Program-made: the position numbers and the translations under genes
Notes under the pieces: model-generated
Told to the model about the DNA's origin: nothing
Databases searched by the model: none
What the model saw: the letters and a program-made list of their open reading frames with translations, nothing else
Source: Microtetraspora glauca
GTDB taxonomy: Bacteria; Actinomycetota; Actinomycetes; Streptomycetales; Streptomycetaceae
NCBI GenBank assembly: GCA_000721275.1
Contig: JOFO01000008.1
Location: 62,001 to 126,000 of the forward strand
Length of the DNA stretch: 64,000 nucleotides
Reading direction: 5' to 3'
Shown: positions 7,013-16,350 of the stretch, piece by piece
Layout of the letters: every line of letters starts with the position of its first letter
Position numbering within the stretch: the stretch's first letter is position 1

Positions 7013-10000
7013 GTGGCCAAGCTCACGCTCGCGCGGTTGGAGAGGCACCTTTTCGCTGCCACAGACATCCTTCGGGGCACGATGGATGCCTCCGAGTACA
7101 AGGACTACATCTTCAGCCTGCTGTTCCTGAAGCGGGTCAACGACGAGTTCGAGGCGGCGCGGGAGCGGGTCAGGGAGAACGCGCCGCAGGGTCTGACCGA
7201 GGAACAGATGGAGGGCTGGCTGGAGAGGCCGGCCACCTACAGCAGGCTCGGAGTTCTCTTCGTCCCGGCAGCAGCCCGCTGGGCCACGATCTCGTCCGGC
7301 ACCCACAACATCAACGACTCACGCCTGAGGCCCGCGTTCCAGGCCCTTGAAGGGCAGAACACCAACCTCAAAGGCCTCTTCGACCGGCTCGACTTCAACC
7401 GTATCGGCGGCGCGGGCGGCACGACCGGCGCGGCGAAGTTCGCCGACCAGCGGCTGGAGCTGCTGATCGCCCACTTCGGGCGCGTGCGGCTGCGGACGGA
7501 GGACTTCGAGTTCCCGGACCTGATCGGTGCGGCCTACGAGTACCTGATCAAGCAGTTCGCCGACTCCGCCGGCCGGAAGGGCGGCGAGTTCTACACCCCG
7601 CGTGCCGTGGTCCGCACGATGGTCGGATTGCTCGACCCCAAGGACGGCATGCGTGTCTACGACCCCTGTGTCGGCTCTGGCGGCATGCTCCTCCACGCCA
7701 AGGAGTACGTGGAGGAGCACGGCGGGGACGCCACGAACATGTTCTTCGCGGGCCAGGACGCTAACAGCGGCTCATGGAGCATGGCCACGATGAACATGGT
7801 GCTGCACGGGGTCGGCACCCGCTTCGACCTGCGGATCGGCGACACGCTGTCGGAGCCTGCGCATGTCCCGACGTCGGACGACGACCGGTACGACGGCGTA
7901 CTGAGCAATCCGCCGTTCTCGATGAACTACTCGTACGACAGCTATCCGCACAAGGTGGAGCGGGCGAAGTACGGTGCGGCGAGCGAGCACGGCAAGGCCG
8001 ACCTGATGTTCCTCCAGCACATGCTCTGGATGACCAAGCAGGAAGGACGCGGCGGCATGGCCATCACGGTCATGCCGCACGGTGTGCTCTTCCGGGGCGG
8101 TGGCGAGCAGGACATCCGCGCCGAGCTGGTCGAGAAGGACGCCATTGAGGCGGTCATCGGCCTCGCCCCGAACCTCTTCTACGGCACCGGAATCCCCGCC
8201 TGCATCCTGGTCCTCCGCCCCCCGGGCAAGAAGGACCCCGCCCGGGGGGGCCGGATCCTCTTCGTCAACGCGGACCGCGAGTACCACGCGGAACGGGCGC
8301 AGAACGTACTCCTCCCCGAGCACGCGGAGAAGATCGTCACCACGTTCCGCGCGTATGAGGACGTGCCCGGCTTCGCACGGGTGGTGGACCGCGAGGAACT
8401 GCGGGAGAACGACTACAACCTCGACATCCGCCGGTACGTCGACAACACGCCCCCGCCGGAACCCCAGGACGTACGGGCCCACCTGACGGGCGGGATGCCG
8501 CGCGCGGAGATCGAGACGAAGCGGGACCTGCTCGACGCGTATGGGATCCGGCTTGAGGACCTGTTCGCGGAGCGGGACCCGGTGGACCCGGCGTACGTGG
8601 ACTTCCTCCCGGAGGACGAGCGCCCGGATGCGGCCCGGCTTGCGGAGCTGGCGCGCCCCCGCGAGGAGGCGTTGCGGGTGGCCTTCGACAGGTGGTGGGC
8701 CGAGGAGCCCCGCCACTTGGAGGCGGTGGCCGCCACGGACGAGCGTCTGACCGACCTGACGGCCTCGGAGCGTAGGGCGGCACTGATGGCCGTATGGGGC
8801 TCGCTGGTCGACTCTTTCGAGGAGCGGCTCGGCGGGGTCGGCCTCCTCGACCGGTACGCCTTGGCGGGGGCGGTCGGCGACTGGTGGTACGAGACCAAGT
8901 ACGACTTGCTGGCCCTGTCGGAGAACGGCTTTGCCGGAGTTCTCGACGGCTGGGTCGGGAACGTCGAGATGATGCTCGCGCCCGAACAGGAGCCGAGGAC
9001 GAAGAAGCCGCGCATGCGCACGGCGGCGGAGCGCCGTCAGGCGTACGACCACAAGGTGGTCGCCGCGATCGTCCCGGAGTTCCTGACGGAACTGGCGGAG
9101 GCGGACGCCCGCAAGGCGGAGTTGGACGCGCGCTGGAAGGAACTCAACGCGGCGCCGGAGCCGTTGGAGTACGGCGAATCCGAGGGTGACGAGGACGCTG
9201 TCACACGGCAGCGGGCCGAGCTGAGCGTGGAGCGGCTCGCGGAGCTGGCGTACGTGAAGAAGGAACGCACGAAGGCTGCGGCCCGCATCAAGAAGCTTGA
9301 GGCGGAGTTCTGGTTCCTCCCGTGGCCGGACCCGGCGAAGCCGGTGGAGGCCCCGCCGAGACTGACCGCGGCCCGGCGGTGGTTGGCGGGCGATCCGGCG
9401 GGGGAGCGTCGGGTCGTCCTGGAGGTTGTGCGACGAGAGCTGTGGAGAAGAGTCGCCGACCTTGTGCAAGATCGACGCCAGGAACTTGTGCGGTCCTATG
9501 AGAATTGGCTAGAGAAGTACGGGACCTCCTTCGAGGAGATTGAGCGACAGCTGAATGGAACGGCAGCTGGGGTCATCGCGCACAATCCCTGGTCTCAGCA
9601 GAGTGCCTGGTCTTCGATATCGGGCAATCTGGGAACTAGTGCCGATCGAGAATCCGTCGCCGACCTTATTTGCTCGCTGATCGACACCGAGAAGGGGATT
9701 GAGGGGGAACTTTCCAAACTGGACGTCGAGGAACTGCTCTTGCTGCTGCCGTTGGTCGACCTCGGTGGGGCGAGCCGGGTCCAGCGGCGTCCGCTGCGTG
9801 AGCTGGTCTCCTTCGCGCGGCTTGGGAACTTCAGCCCGTCGTGGAGTGAGCCCGACGTGCCAGTTGTACGGTCATCCGGTCTGACCGAACGTGAGTTGAC
9901 GCCGGTTGTGCTCCGACTTCCCGGGGGGAAACTTCCAAGTGATTCGGGTCGCCATGAGGCCATGCTGAGCCCTGGGGACGTCCTACTCGCCGCTGTCGCT

Positions 10001-10375
10001 TCGGACGGGCGCGAGTTCCGCGCATCGGTGTGGCGAGGGCAACGGAACCAAGCGACGTATGGTGGCGGCGTCATCTGTTTGAAGCCCGATGCCAGGTACC
10101 TTGTCCCGGACTACCTCGTGGCGTGGCTGATGCTTCCGACGTCTCAGAAGCAAATCTATGAGGTGGCGCGGTCCGTGCATGGGGCGAATATGCTGCACCC
10201 CGGCCGACTGCTCGATGTTGAAATGGAACTGCCGACTCTGAGTGAACAGAAATCCTTCGCCCGAGGCGTCACGAAACTGAGTTCGGAAGGGCGCGCCCGC
10301 CGTGCTCAGCTTGCGAAGCTGCACCGTGTGAAGGAGGCCCTGATGAGCAGCCTTACGCGCTCGGAGAATGGCTGA
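7013..10375 (+). CDS. Type I-like N6-adenine DNA methyltransferase fused to a specificity (HsdS-like) domain
   Basis: A 1120-residue single-chain HsdM-HsdS-like protein. The N-terminal region ([23 protein letters not shown] split by function) is HsdM-like. The SAM motif is [12 protein letters not shown] with D217, and the catalytic motif is SNPPF with N299-F302. Residues about 640-800 are charged helical segments that may act as spacer. The last 170 residues read like a target-recognition domain with a terminal helix: [71 protein letters not shown]. The GTG at 7013 follows CAGGGGAGA. No HsdR gene is present in the window. The codons after about 9430 are less GC-rich than before. The gene follows RloA and RloB in the same direction, possibly as one unit. 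Confidence 0.88.
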   Translation: MAKLTLARLERHLFAATDILRGTMDASEYKDYIFSLLFLKRVNDEFEAARERVRENAPQGLTEEQMEGWLERPATYSRLGVLFVPAAARWATISSGTHNINDSRLRPAFQALEGQNTNLKGLFDRLDFNRIGGAGGTTGAAKFADQRLELLIAHFGRVRLRTEDFEFPDLIGAAYEYLIKQFADSAGRKGGEFYTPRAVVRTMVGLLDPKDGMRVYDPCVGSGGMLLHAKEYVEEHGGDATNMFFAGQDANSGSWSMATMNMVLHGVGTRFDLRIGDTLSEPAHVPTSDDDRYDGVLSNPPFSMNYSYDSYPHKVERAKYGAASEHGKADLMFLQHMLWMTKQEGRGGMAITVMPHGVLFRGGGEQDIRAELVEKDAIEAVIGLAPNLFYGTGIPACILVLRPPGKKDPARGGRILFVNADREYHAERAQNVLLPEHAEKIVTTFRAYEDVPGFARVVDREELRENDYNLDIRRYVDNTPPPEPQDVRAHLTGGMPRAEIETKRDLLDAYGIRLEDLFAERDPVDPAYVDFLPEDERPDAARLAELARPREEALRVAFDRWWAEEPRHLEAVAATDERLTDLTASERRAALMAVWGSLVDSFEERLGGVGLLDRYALAGAVGDWWYETKYDLLALSENGFAGVLDGWVGNVEMMLAPEQEPRTKKPRMRTAAERRQAYDHKVVAAIVPEFLTELAEADARKAELDARWKELNAAPEPLEYGESEGDEDAVTRQRAELSVERLAELAYVKKERTKAAARIKKLEAEFWFLPWPDPAKPVEAPPRLTAARRWLAGDPAGERRVVLEVVRRELWRRVADLVQDRRQELVRSYENWLEKYGTSFEEIERQLNGTAAGVIAHNPWSQQSAWSSISGNLGTSADRESVADLICSLIDTEKGIEGELSKLDVEELLLLLPLVDLGGASRVQRRPLRELVSFARLGNFSPSWSEPDVPVVRSSGLTERELTPVVLRLPGGKLPSDSGRHEAMLSPGDVLLAAVASDGREFRASVWRGQRNQATYGGGVICLKPDARYLVPDYLVAWLMLPTSQKQIYEVARSVHGANMLHPGRLLDVEMELPTLSEQKSFARGVTKLSSEGRARRAQLAKLHRVKEALMSSLTRSENG

Positions 10376-10609
10376 CCGTATTCCGGCATTCAAGCAGCCG
10401 GCCATCAGCCTTCACAGCTGTCACGAACGATGACCAAGCGTCAGAGGGAAAGACCAGTGGGGGCTGTGGGGGGTCTTCGAGTCGCGGACCGGGATGCCCG
10501 ACCGGTAGCCGTCCAGGACCTCGACGCAACTGCCTCCCTCGTTGCCGCTGTACGTCGACTTGCGCCAGCCGGTGAGAGCGGAGGAGTCCGGGATGGTGTG
10601 TTCATTCAC
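10353..10609 (-). pseudogene. DUF397 protein, frameshifted near its C-terminus
   Basis: The GTG at 10609 begins a normal DUF397 domain (SSALTGWRKSTYSGNEGG, SCVEVLDG, IPVRDSKTPH). The frame then runs into an early stop at 10421. In another frame the typical ending reappears (LVFPSDAWSSFVTAVKADG) and runs to a TAA at 10353-10355. One missing base at about 10457-10463, in the run encoding H-S-P-A-L-V-F, explains this. DUF397 proteins are usually small partners of the adjacent XRE/DUF5753 regulator, and the start overlaps the repaired stop of that gene by 8 bases (10602-10609). Either a real mutation or a sequencing error in a C-run. Without repair the product is 62 residues. Confidence 0.75.
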
Positions 10610-11401
10610 GGCGTTCGTAGTCCTTTGCTGTCGCCCGCAGTAGAGCCAGTGATTCCTTGAGCGGCATCGCGTCGCTCATCGCAAGATCGTAGGCACCCTT
10701 GAGCCGGTCGACCAGCGTCGGAGAGTCGTGCACCCTGCCGACCTGGATGCCCTCGGAGTACGCCACCGGCGGATGGTTTCGAACTTGAGCAAGGTGAGCA
10801 TGCCTTGCATCAGTGTGTGGACTCCCAGTCCGAAGGGCAGCACGTGCACGCGCACCCGTCCAGCCTCCACCAGGCGAGCCATGTGCATGATCTGCTCCGC
10901 CATGATTTTCCCGCTGTCTACGACCCGACGCAGCACCGCCTCATCGAGCAGTGCCCACACCACCGGCGTCACCGGGTCCAACAGCACCTTCGCGCGCTTG
11001 AGGCGTGTGACGACGAGCCTGTCACGTTCTTTGTCACTCGCAGGGGGGTACGACGTGCCGAGAACTGCACGTGCGTACGGCTCCGTCTGGAGGATGCCGG
11101 GGACGAACGACAGGCCGAACTCGCGGATCACCGTTGCCTGCTGCTCAAGCTCCAGCGCCGCCTCGAAGTAGTCCGCGACCGCCACATCGTCCTGCGGCAG
11201 GAAGCTCTGCAGCACATTCCCCGTGCCCAGCGCCCTGTCCAGCCGCCGCGCGTCCTCCATCGACGGGATCCGGCTGCCCGCCTCGATGTGGGCGATGTGT
11301 GAACGCGTCGTGATCGCGAGGTCGGCCAACTCCTGCTGGGTGAGGCCGGCGGCCTCGCGTTGGGCCTTCAGCCACTCGCCGTAGACGTTGGTCATCGTCA
11401 C
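10602..11401 (-). pseudogene. XRE family regulator with DUF5753 domain, frameshifted near its C-terminus
   Basis: The N-terminus is a clear Cro/C1-type HTH (WLKAQREAAGLTQQELADLA then ITTRSHIAHIEAGSRIPS), followed by a DUF5753 domain (GLSFVPGILQTEPYARAVL, RVRVHVLPFGLGVHTLMQG). After LLKFETI the open frame turns into Arg/Ser-rich nonsense and ends at 10676. Adding one C at about 10768-10773 restores the expected sequence (PPVAYSEGIQVGRVHDSP, TLVDRLKGAYDLAMSDAM, PLKESLALLRATAKDYERR), ending in a TGA at 10602-10604 that overlaps the DUF397 start. Such pairs are abundant in Streptomyces and often influence development. Both members of this pair carry one-base lesions. Confidence 0.78.
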
Positions 11402-11564
11402 TCCCTCGTGACAAAAGCTCCGTCACACCGAACCCCTGGTCGGCGTAGCCCTGACGGTTTCACGCTGTGAGGGAATCGCTACAGAGCGAAGTTCCGGCGG
11501 GCGGACGAGTCCGGCGGAGTCGTGTACGCGAAACCCCCGCGACCGACGTGAACGGTTTGGGGGC

Positions 11565-11762
11565 ATGGCCTTCAACTATGCAGGAGTTGACGACGTGTTG
11601 CACTGTATCGCCCGGATGCTCGAACCGTTGCTGCGGCTCCTGTGGCCTCCGCCTCCCGGACGCCACCGCCCGCCGCACGCCCGCCGCCGTGCCCTCTGGC
11701 TCGCCGTGCACGGCATCGACATCGGGCCTCGCGTCAGCCACGGAAGGGGGGCCGCAGCATGA
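11565..11762 (+). CDS. Small hypothetical protein upstream of and overlapping the next gene
   Basis: A 65-codon frame starting MAFNYAGVDDVLHCIARMLE and ending in a Pro/Arg-rich tail. Its TGA overlaps the ATG of the following gene (ATGA at 11759-11762), the arrangement expected for translational coupling. No domain is recognised. It lies downstream of the divergent promoter region shared with the XRE gene (11402-11564). It could be real or only a coupled leader. Confidence 0.45.
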   Translation: MAFNYAGVDDVLHCIARMLEPLLRLLWPPPPGRHRPPHARRRALWLAVHGIDIGPRVSHGRGAAA

Positions 11763-12073
11763 ACCGGCACAGCACGGAGACCGTCCGACTGCTCCCCTGG
11801 GTCGGGCCCGCGGGGAAGCCCTGCTATCTCGTCGGTGACGGTGAGGGGTACGTCTCCCGCGTCGCCGACAACATCGAGAGCGTGCAGCTCGGCATGGCCG
11901 TCGACCTCCTCGGTCACGTCGAGGACTTGCTGGGGGACCGTTCGGCGACCCCCGAACAGCTCCGCTATGTCGTCGCCCGTCTGTCGGAGTCCCTGCGCGA
12001 GGTGCACCGGGTCGCGTGGAGCCGGGGCGCGCGGCTGGTAACGGTCTCCGCCCGCGCCGATCACCCCAAGTAG
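11759..12073 (+). CDS. Conserved Streptomyces hypothetical protein (104 aa)
   Basis: A 104-residue soluble protein with the pattern VRLLPWVGPAGKPCYLVGDG, GYVSRVADNIESVQLGMAVD and YVVARLSESLREVHRVAWSR. From memory, proteins of this shape are common next to regulators in Streptomyces, but I know no function. It is predicted to be mostly helical, with no signal peptide and no membrane segment. The ATG at 11759 overlaps the preceding small frame. It converges on the PucR regulator, whose stop lies 27 bases downstream. Confidence 0.7.
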   Translation: MNRHSTETVRLLPWVGPAGKPCYLVGDGEGYVSRVADNIESVQLGMAVDLLGHVEDLLGDRSATPEQLRYVVARLSESLREVHRVAWSRGARLVTVSARADHPK

Positions 12074-12100
12074 CGGGAGCCGTCCGGAAAACGGCTCGGG

Positions 12101-13546
12101 TCACGAAGTCCGCAACGCGAACCACAGCTCCATCCGCACGTCCGGATCGTCCAGGTCGCGGCCGAGGAGGACCGCGCAGCGGGCGATCCGCTGCCGGACC
12201 GTGTTGCGGTGCACGCCCAGCGCGGCGGCCGTGCGGTCCCAGCTGCCGTGCAGGGACAGCCAGGTCCGCAGGGTCTCCGCCTGCGGCTCGCTGAGCGGGG
12301 CGAGCAGCACGCGCGCGTGCGCGGCGGCCTCGTCCGGGTCCACCAGCCCGGCGAGGCCGTTCGCGCGGTGCCGCGCCAGCGGGGTGCGGGTCGCCTCCGC
12401 GCGGCGCAGCGCCCGCGCGGCCTGGGCGTCCGCCCCGGGCAGGGCGTCGGGGGCGGCGGGGGCGCTCACGCCGAGCGTCCAGCCGGGCTGGGCGGTGACC
12501 GCCGCGCCCGGCGGCACCAGGAGCCGTACCGCCGGGGCCCCGGCCGTGTCCACCAGGTCCGTGCCGAGCGCCGCCGCCAGCGTCGCCGCCGCGAACGGCG
12601 TGCCGTCGCCGCCCCGGGCGTGCACCACCGTCCACGGGCCGGGGGAGAGGGACGCCGCCGCCTCCGCCGGGGACGCGCCGAGCAGCAGCCGGGTCAGGGC
12701 CCCGTCCCGCGCCGACACGTCGGCCGCCCGGTGCGAGGCCGTCAGCAGGGACAGCAGCACCACCGCGACCCCGGCGACCGTGTGGTCGCCGGGGTCGCGC
12801 CGCTCCGTCGCCACCCCGAGGACCAGCCCGTCGCCGCCGCCGAGCGCGTACGCCGCGAGCCGCAGCCCGCCGCCCTCGCCGCTCGCCGACGCCGGACCGC
12901 CCGGCCGGGGCCCCACCACGCCCGCCAGGTCCGCGAGCGCCCGGGCGGCCTCCGGCGGGACCCCGCGGCCCGCCGACGCCGACTCCGTGCCGTCCGCGCC
13001 GAAGAGGACCGCCCGGCCGCCGAGCCGGGAGGCGAGCGCCCCGAGGACCGCCGGGACCGGCGCCGGACGGGCGGCGGCGGCCGCCAGCGACTGCTGGGCC
13101 TCGGTGACCCGGCGCAGCTCGTGCAGCCGGGCCTCCGCCATCAGCCGCCACAGCGCCCGCGCCACCGCCGTGAACGGCGTCCCGGGCGGCACCTCGATCA
13201 GCGGCAGCCCCAGCCGCGCGCACGCCGCCACCAGCTCCGCCGGCACCGTGTCGTACACCGGCGTCACGCCGAAGCCGAGCGCCGCGGCGCCCGCCTCCAC
13301 CACCCGTTCCGCGTACCGCGCCGGGTCCCGCAGCTGCACGCCCGCCGTCATCAGCAGCTCACCGCCGAGCAGGTACGGGTACGGGTCCTCCATCTCCGAG
13401 GTGTGCACCCAGTGCAGCGCCACGTCGTCGGGGCCGGTGAGCAGCCGCAGGCCCAGCTCGCGGCGGGCGAGCAGCGCGGCCAGGGTGACCCGGGGGACCG
13501 GAGGGGTCGAGGAGGGCTCCCGCGACGCGTCCCGTACAGCGCTCAT
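12101..13546 (-). CDS. PucR family transcriptional regulator
   Basis: A 481-residue regulator. The N-terminal PucR ligand domain covers residues about 15-140 ([54 protein letters not shown]). A middle region contains a likely sensor or GGDEF-derived fold. The C-terminal HTH_30 domain reads [20 protein letters not shown] then [21 protein letters not shown] chose the ATG at 13546 because the ligand domain begins just after it; the frame stays open upstream. It is divergent from the symporter at 13728 with a 181-base shared promoter region, so it probably regulates the symporter, ureohydrolase and ThDP enzyme genes in response to a nitrogen compound. The ligand is inferred only. Confidence 0.88.
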   Translation of the reverse strand: MSAVRDASREPSSTPPVPRVTLAALLARRELGLRLLTGPDDVALHWVHTSEMEDPYPYLLGGELLMTAGVQLRDPARYAERVVEAGAAALGFGVTPVYDTVPAELVAACARLGLPLIEVPPGTPFTAVARALWRLMAEARLHELRRVTEAQQSLAAAAARPAPVPAVLGALASRLGGRAVLFGADGTESASAGRGVPPEAARALADLAGVVGPRPGGPASASGEGGGLRLAAYALGGGDGLVLGVATERRDPGDHTVAGVAVVLLSLLTASHRAADVSARDGALTRLLLGASPAEAAASLSPGPWTVVHARGGDGTPFAAATLAAALGTDLVDTAGAPAVRLLVPPGAAVTAQPGWTLGVSAPAAPDALPGADAQAARALRRAEATRTPLARHRANGLAGLVDPDEAAAHARVLLAPLSEPQAETLRTWLSLHGSWDRTAAALGVHRNTVRQRIARCAVLLGRDLDDPDVRMELWFALRTS

Positions 13547-13727
13547 GGCATGGACCCTTCGTACATCCCCCGCCCCTGCAGTGGAGGAAACGTACACTTC
13601 ATCGTCGCTTTCCGGCCACCTACTGTCGAGGGATCCAGGGTCACGGGTACGGGCGGATGTCCCCGCGAACAGCTCCTGGGCACATTCCCCGCACGACACG
13701 CCACCGAGGTGCGCGAAGGAGGGCCCC

Positions 13728-15203
13728 ATGGCCGTCGACTACACAGTGATCGTCCTGTACTTGGCCGGCATGCTCGCGATGGGCTGGTGGGGCATGCGCC
13801 GCGCCAAGTCCAAGAGCGAGTTCCTCGTCGCCGGACGCCGCCTCGGGCCCTGGATGTACTCCGGCACCATGGCGGCGATCGTCCTCGGCGGCGCCTCCAC
13901 CATCGGCGGCGTCGGCCTCGGCTACACGTACGGCCTCTCCGGCGCCTGGATGGTGATCACCATCGGCCTCGGCCTGCTCGCCCTCAGCGTCTTCTTCTCC
14001 GCCCGCATCGCACGGCTGAAGGTCTACACCGTCTCCGAGATGCTGGACCTCCGCTACGGCGGCAAGGCGGGCATGATCTCCGGCGTCGTCATGTGGGCGT
14101 ACACCCTGATGCTCGCCGTCACCTCGACGATCGCCTACGCCACCATCTTCGACGTCCTCTTCGACCTGCCGCGCACGGTCGCCATCGTCCTCGGCGGCAC
14201 CATCGTCGTCGCCTACTCGACGCTCGGCGGCATGTGGTCGATCACCATCACCGACATGGTGCAGTTCGTGGTGAAGACCATCGGCGTGCTGCTCCTGCTG
14301 CTGCCGATCGCCGTCGTCAAGGCCGGCGGCTTCGCCGAGATGAAGGCCGCGCTGCCCACCTCGTACTTCGAGCCCCTCGGCATCGGCGGCGAGACGATCT
14401 TCACCTACGTGCTGATCTACACCTTCGGCATGCTCATCGGGCAGGACATCTGGCAGCGGGTCTTCACCGCCCGCACCGACAAGACCGCCAAGTGGGGCGG
14501 CACCGTCGCCGGCACCTACTGCCTCGCGTACGCCGTCGCCGGCGCGGTCATCGGCACCGCCGCCAAGGTCATGTACCCGAACCTGCCGTCCGCCGACGAC
14601 GCCTTCGCCACCATCGTCAAGGACGAGCTGCCCATGGGCGTGCGCGGCCTGGTCCTCGCCGCCGCGCTCGCCGCCGTCATGTCGACGTCCTCCGGCGCCC
14701 TCATCGCCTGCGCCACCGTCGCCAACAACGACATCTGGTCCCGGCTGCGCGGGCTGACCAAGGCCGCCGGGGCCGAGGGCGAGCGGGACGACCACGACGA
14801 GGTCAAGGGCAACCGCGCCTTCATCCTCGTCATGGGCGTCGGCGTCATCCTCATCGCCATCGCCCTCAACGACGTCGTCCAGGCCCTCACCGTCGCCTAC
14901 AACCTGCTCGTCGGCGGTCTCCTCGTGCCCATCCTCGGCGGCCTGCTGTGGAAGCGCGGCACCGTCCAGGGCGCCCTCGCGGCCATCGCCGCCGGCGGCC
15001 TCACCGTCGTCGGCCTGATGGCGGCCTTCGGGATCCTCGCGAACGAGCCGATCTACTACGGCCTCCTCGCCTCCCTCGCCGCCTATGTGATCGTCTCCCT
15101 GGCGACCCGCCCCACCGACGCCGCGATCCTCGCCGCCTGGCGGGCCCGCCTCGCCGGAGAGAACCCCGCCGACACGCCGGAACCGGCCCCCGTCGGCGCC
15201 TGA
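13728..15203 (+). CDS. Sodium:solute symporter (SSS family)
   Basis: A 491-residue inner-membrane transporter with about 13 hydrophobic helices. Family landmarks are the N-terminal [20 protein letters not shown], the repeat segment [20 protein letters not shown] and [20 protein letters not shown]. It would couple sodium import to uptake of a small organic solute. The ATG at 13728 is preceded by GAAGGAGG. It is first in a probable operon with the ureohydrolase (71 bases on, after a hairpin) and the ThDP enzyme, and divergent from PucR; the context suggests uptake of a guanidino or amine compound. Confidence 0.88.
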   Translation: MAVDYTVIVLYLAGMLAMGWWGMRRAKSKSEFLVAGRRLGPWMYSGTMAAIVLGGASTIGGVGLGYTYGLSGAWMVITIGLGLLALSVFFSARIARLKVYTVSEMLDLRYGGKAGMISGVVMWAYTLMLAVTSTIAYATIFDVLFDLPRTVAIVLGGTIVVAYSTLGGMWSITITDMVQFVVKTIGVLLLLLPIAVVKAGGFAEMKAALPTSYFEPLGIGGETIFTYVLIYTFGMLIGQDIWQRVFTARTDKTAKWGGTVAGTYCLAYAVAGAVIGTAAKVMYPNLPSADDAFATIVKDELPMGVRGLVLAAALAAVMSTSSGALIACATVANNDIWSRLRGLTKAAGAEGERDDHDEVKGNRAFILVMGVGVILIAIALNDVVQALTVAYNLLVGGLLVPILGGLLWKRGTVQGALAAIAAGGLTVVGLMAAFGILANEPIYYGLLASLAAYVIVSLATRPTDAAILAAWRARLAGENPADTPEPAPVGA

Positions 15204-15209
15204 AGCCCC

Positions 15210-15236
15210 CGGGCGGCCGAGACCCGGCCGCCCGGC
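15210..15236. terminator. GC-rich hairpin between symporter and ureohydrolase genes
   Basis: CCGGGCGGCCG (15210-15220) pairs perfectly with CGGCCGCCCGG (15226-15236) around a 5-base loop. There is no T-run. It could be an mRNA stabiliser or partial terminator within the operon. Confidence 0.5.
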
Positions 15237-15274
15237 CCACCGAACACCCCACGTCCTCCAGGAGGAAGCCGACC

Positions 15275-16249
15275 ATGAGCAGCGACCAGAACACCCCGCG
15301 CGGCCCGATCGACTCGTCCCGCGTCCCGCGGTACGCCGGTCCCGCGACGTTCGCGCGCCTGCCGCGGCTCGACGAGGTCGGCACCGCCGACATCGCCGTG
15401 GTCGGCGTCCCCTTCGACTCCGGCGTCTCCTACCGCCCCGGCGCCCGCTTCGGCGGCAACGCCATCCGCGAGGCGTCCCGCCTGCTGCGCCCGTACAACC
15501 CCGCGCAGGACGCCTCCCCGTTCGCCCTCGCGCAGGTCGCCGACGGCGGCGACATCGCCGTCAACCCGTTCAACATCAACGAGGCCGTCGAGACCGTCGA
15601 GGCCGCCGCCGACGAGATCCTCGGCACCGGCGCCCGCATGATGACCCTCGGCGGCGACCACACCATCGCCCTCCCGCTGCTCCGCTCGGTCGCCAAGAAG
15701 CACGGCCCGGTCGCCCTGCTCCACTTCGACGCCCACCTGGACACCTGGGACACCTACTTCGGCGCCGAGTACACCCACGGCACCCCGTTCCGCCGCGCCG
15801 TCGAGGAGGGCATCCTCGACACCGAGGCGCTGTCCCACGTCGGCACCCGCGGCCCGCTGTACGGCAAGCAGGACCTGACCGACGACGAGAAGATGGGCTT
15901 CGGCATCGTCACCTCCGCGGACATCTACCGCCGCGGCGCCGACGAGGTCGCCGACCAGCTCCGCCAGCGCATCGGCGACCGCCCGCTGTACATCTCCATC
16001 GACATCGACTGCCTCGACCCGGCCCACGCCCCCGGCACCGGCACCCCCGAGGCCGGCGGCATGACCTCCCGCGAGCTGCTGGAGATCCTCCGCGGCCTCT
16101 CCTCCTGCAACCTCGTCTCCGCCGACGTGGTGGAGGTCGCCCCCGCGTACGACCACGCCGAGATCACGGCCGTCGCCGCTTCCCACACGGCGTACGAGCT
16201 GACCACGATCATGAGCCGCCAGATCGCGGCGAGCCGCACGGCACAGTAG
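15275..16249 (+). CDS. speB: Agmatinase / ureohydrolase family enzyme
   Basis: A 324-residue binuclear manganese ureohydrolase that would cleave agmatine (or a related guanidino acid) to urea and an amine. The metal ligands are visible in [25 protein letters not shown] and [20 protein letters not shown]. The length and the motif [18 protein letters not shown] fit the agmatinase/guanidinobutyrase branch rather than arginase. The ATG at 15275 follows CAGGAGGAAGCC. It lies between the symporter and a ThDP enzyme. Guanidinobutyrase or another guanidino-hydrolase is an equally possible activity, because substrate specificity cannot be read from the motifs. Confidence 0.88.
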   Translation: MSSDQNTPRGPIDSSRVPRYAGPATFARLPRLDEVGTADIAVVGVPFDSGVSYRPGARFGGNAIREASRLLRPYNPAQDASPFALAQVADGGDIAVNPFNINEAVETVEAAADEILGTGARMMTLGGDHTIALPLLRSVAKKHGPVALLHFDAHLDTWDTYFGAEYTHGTPFRRAVEEGILDTEALSHVGTRGPLYGKQDLTDDEKMGFGIVTSADIYRRGADEVADQLRQRIGDRPLYISIDIDCLDPAHAPGTGTPEAGGMTSRELLEILRGLSSCNLVSADVVEVAPAYDHAEITAVAASHTAYELTTIMSRQIAASRTAQ

Positions 16250-16266
16250 AGGCCGACGGCGGCCCG

Positions 16267-16307
16267 GACGTGCCCGCCCGCCCCCGCCCGGAGCGGGCGG
16301 GCACGTC
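16267..16307. terminator. Strong hairpin after the ureohydrolase gene
   Basis: GACGTGCCCGCCCGC (16267-16281) pairs perfectly with GCGGGCGGGCACGTC (16293-16307). It has a 15-bp stem, no T-run, and lies 17 bases after the stop codon. It may partly separate expression of speB from the ThDP enzyme. Confidence 0.6.
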
Positions 16308-16350
16308 CCGCCACCGCACCGCACCCGACCACGACGCCCAGGGACCCGAC

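Noticed and set aside
12201..13727. Open frame running through the PucR region into the symporter gene as a long N-terminal extension
   Set aside because: The stretch before 13728 is low-complexity Ser/Ala/Arg sequence antisense to PucR; the symporter starts at a normal first helix with a good ribosome-binding site.
15275..16249. Arginase as the identity of the ureohydrolase
   Set aside because: The [18 protein letters not shown] pattern fits the agmatinase/guanidinobutyrase branch; arginase-type spacing is not seen.
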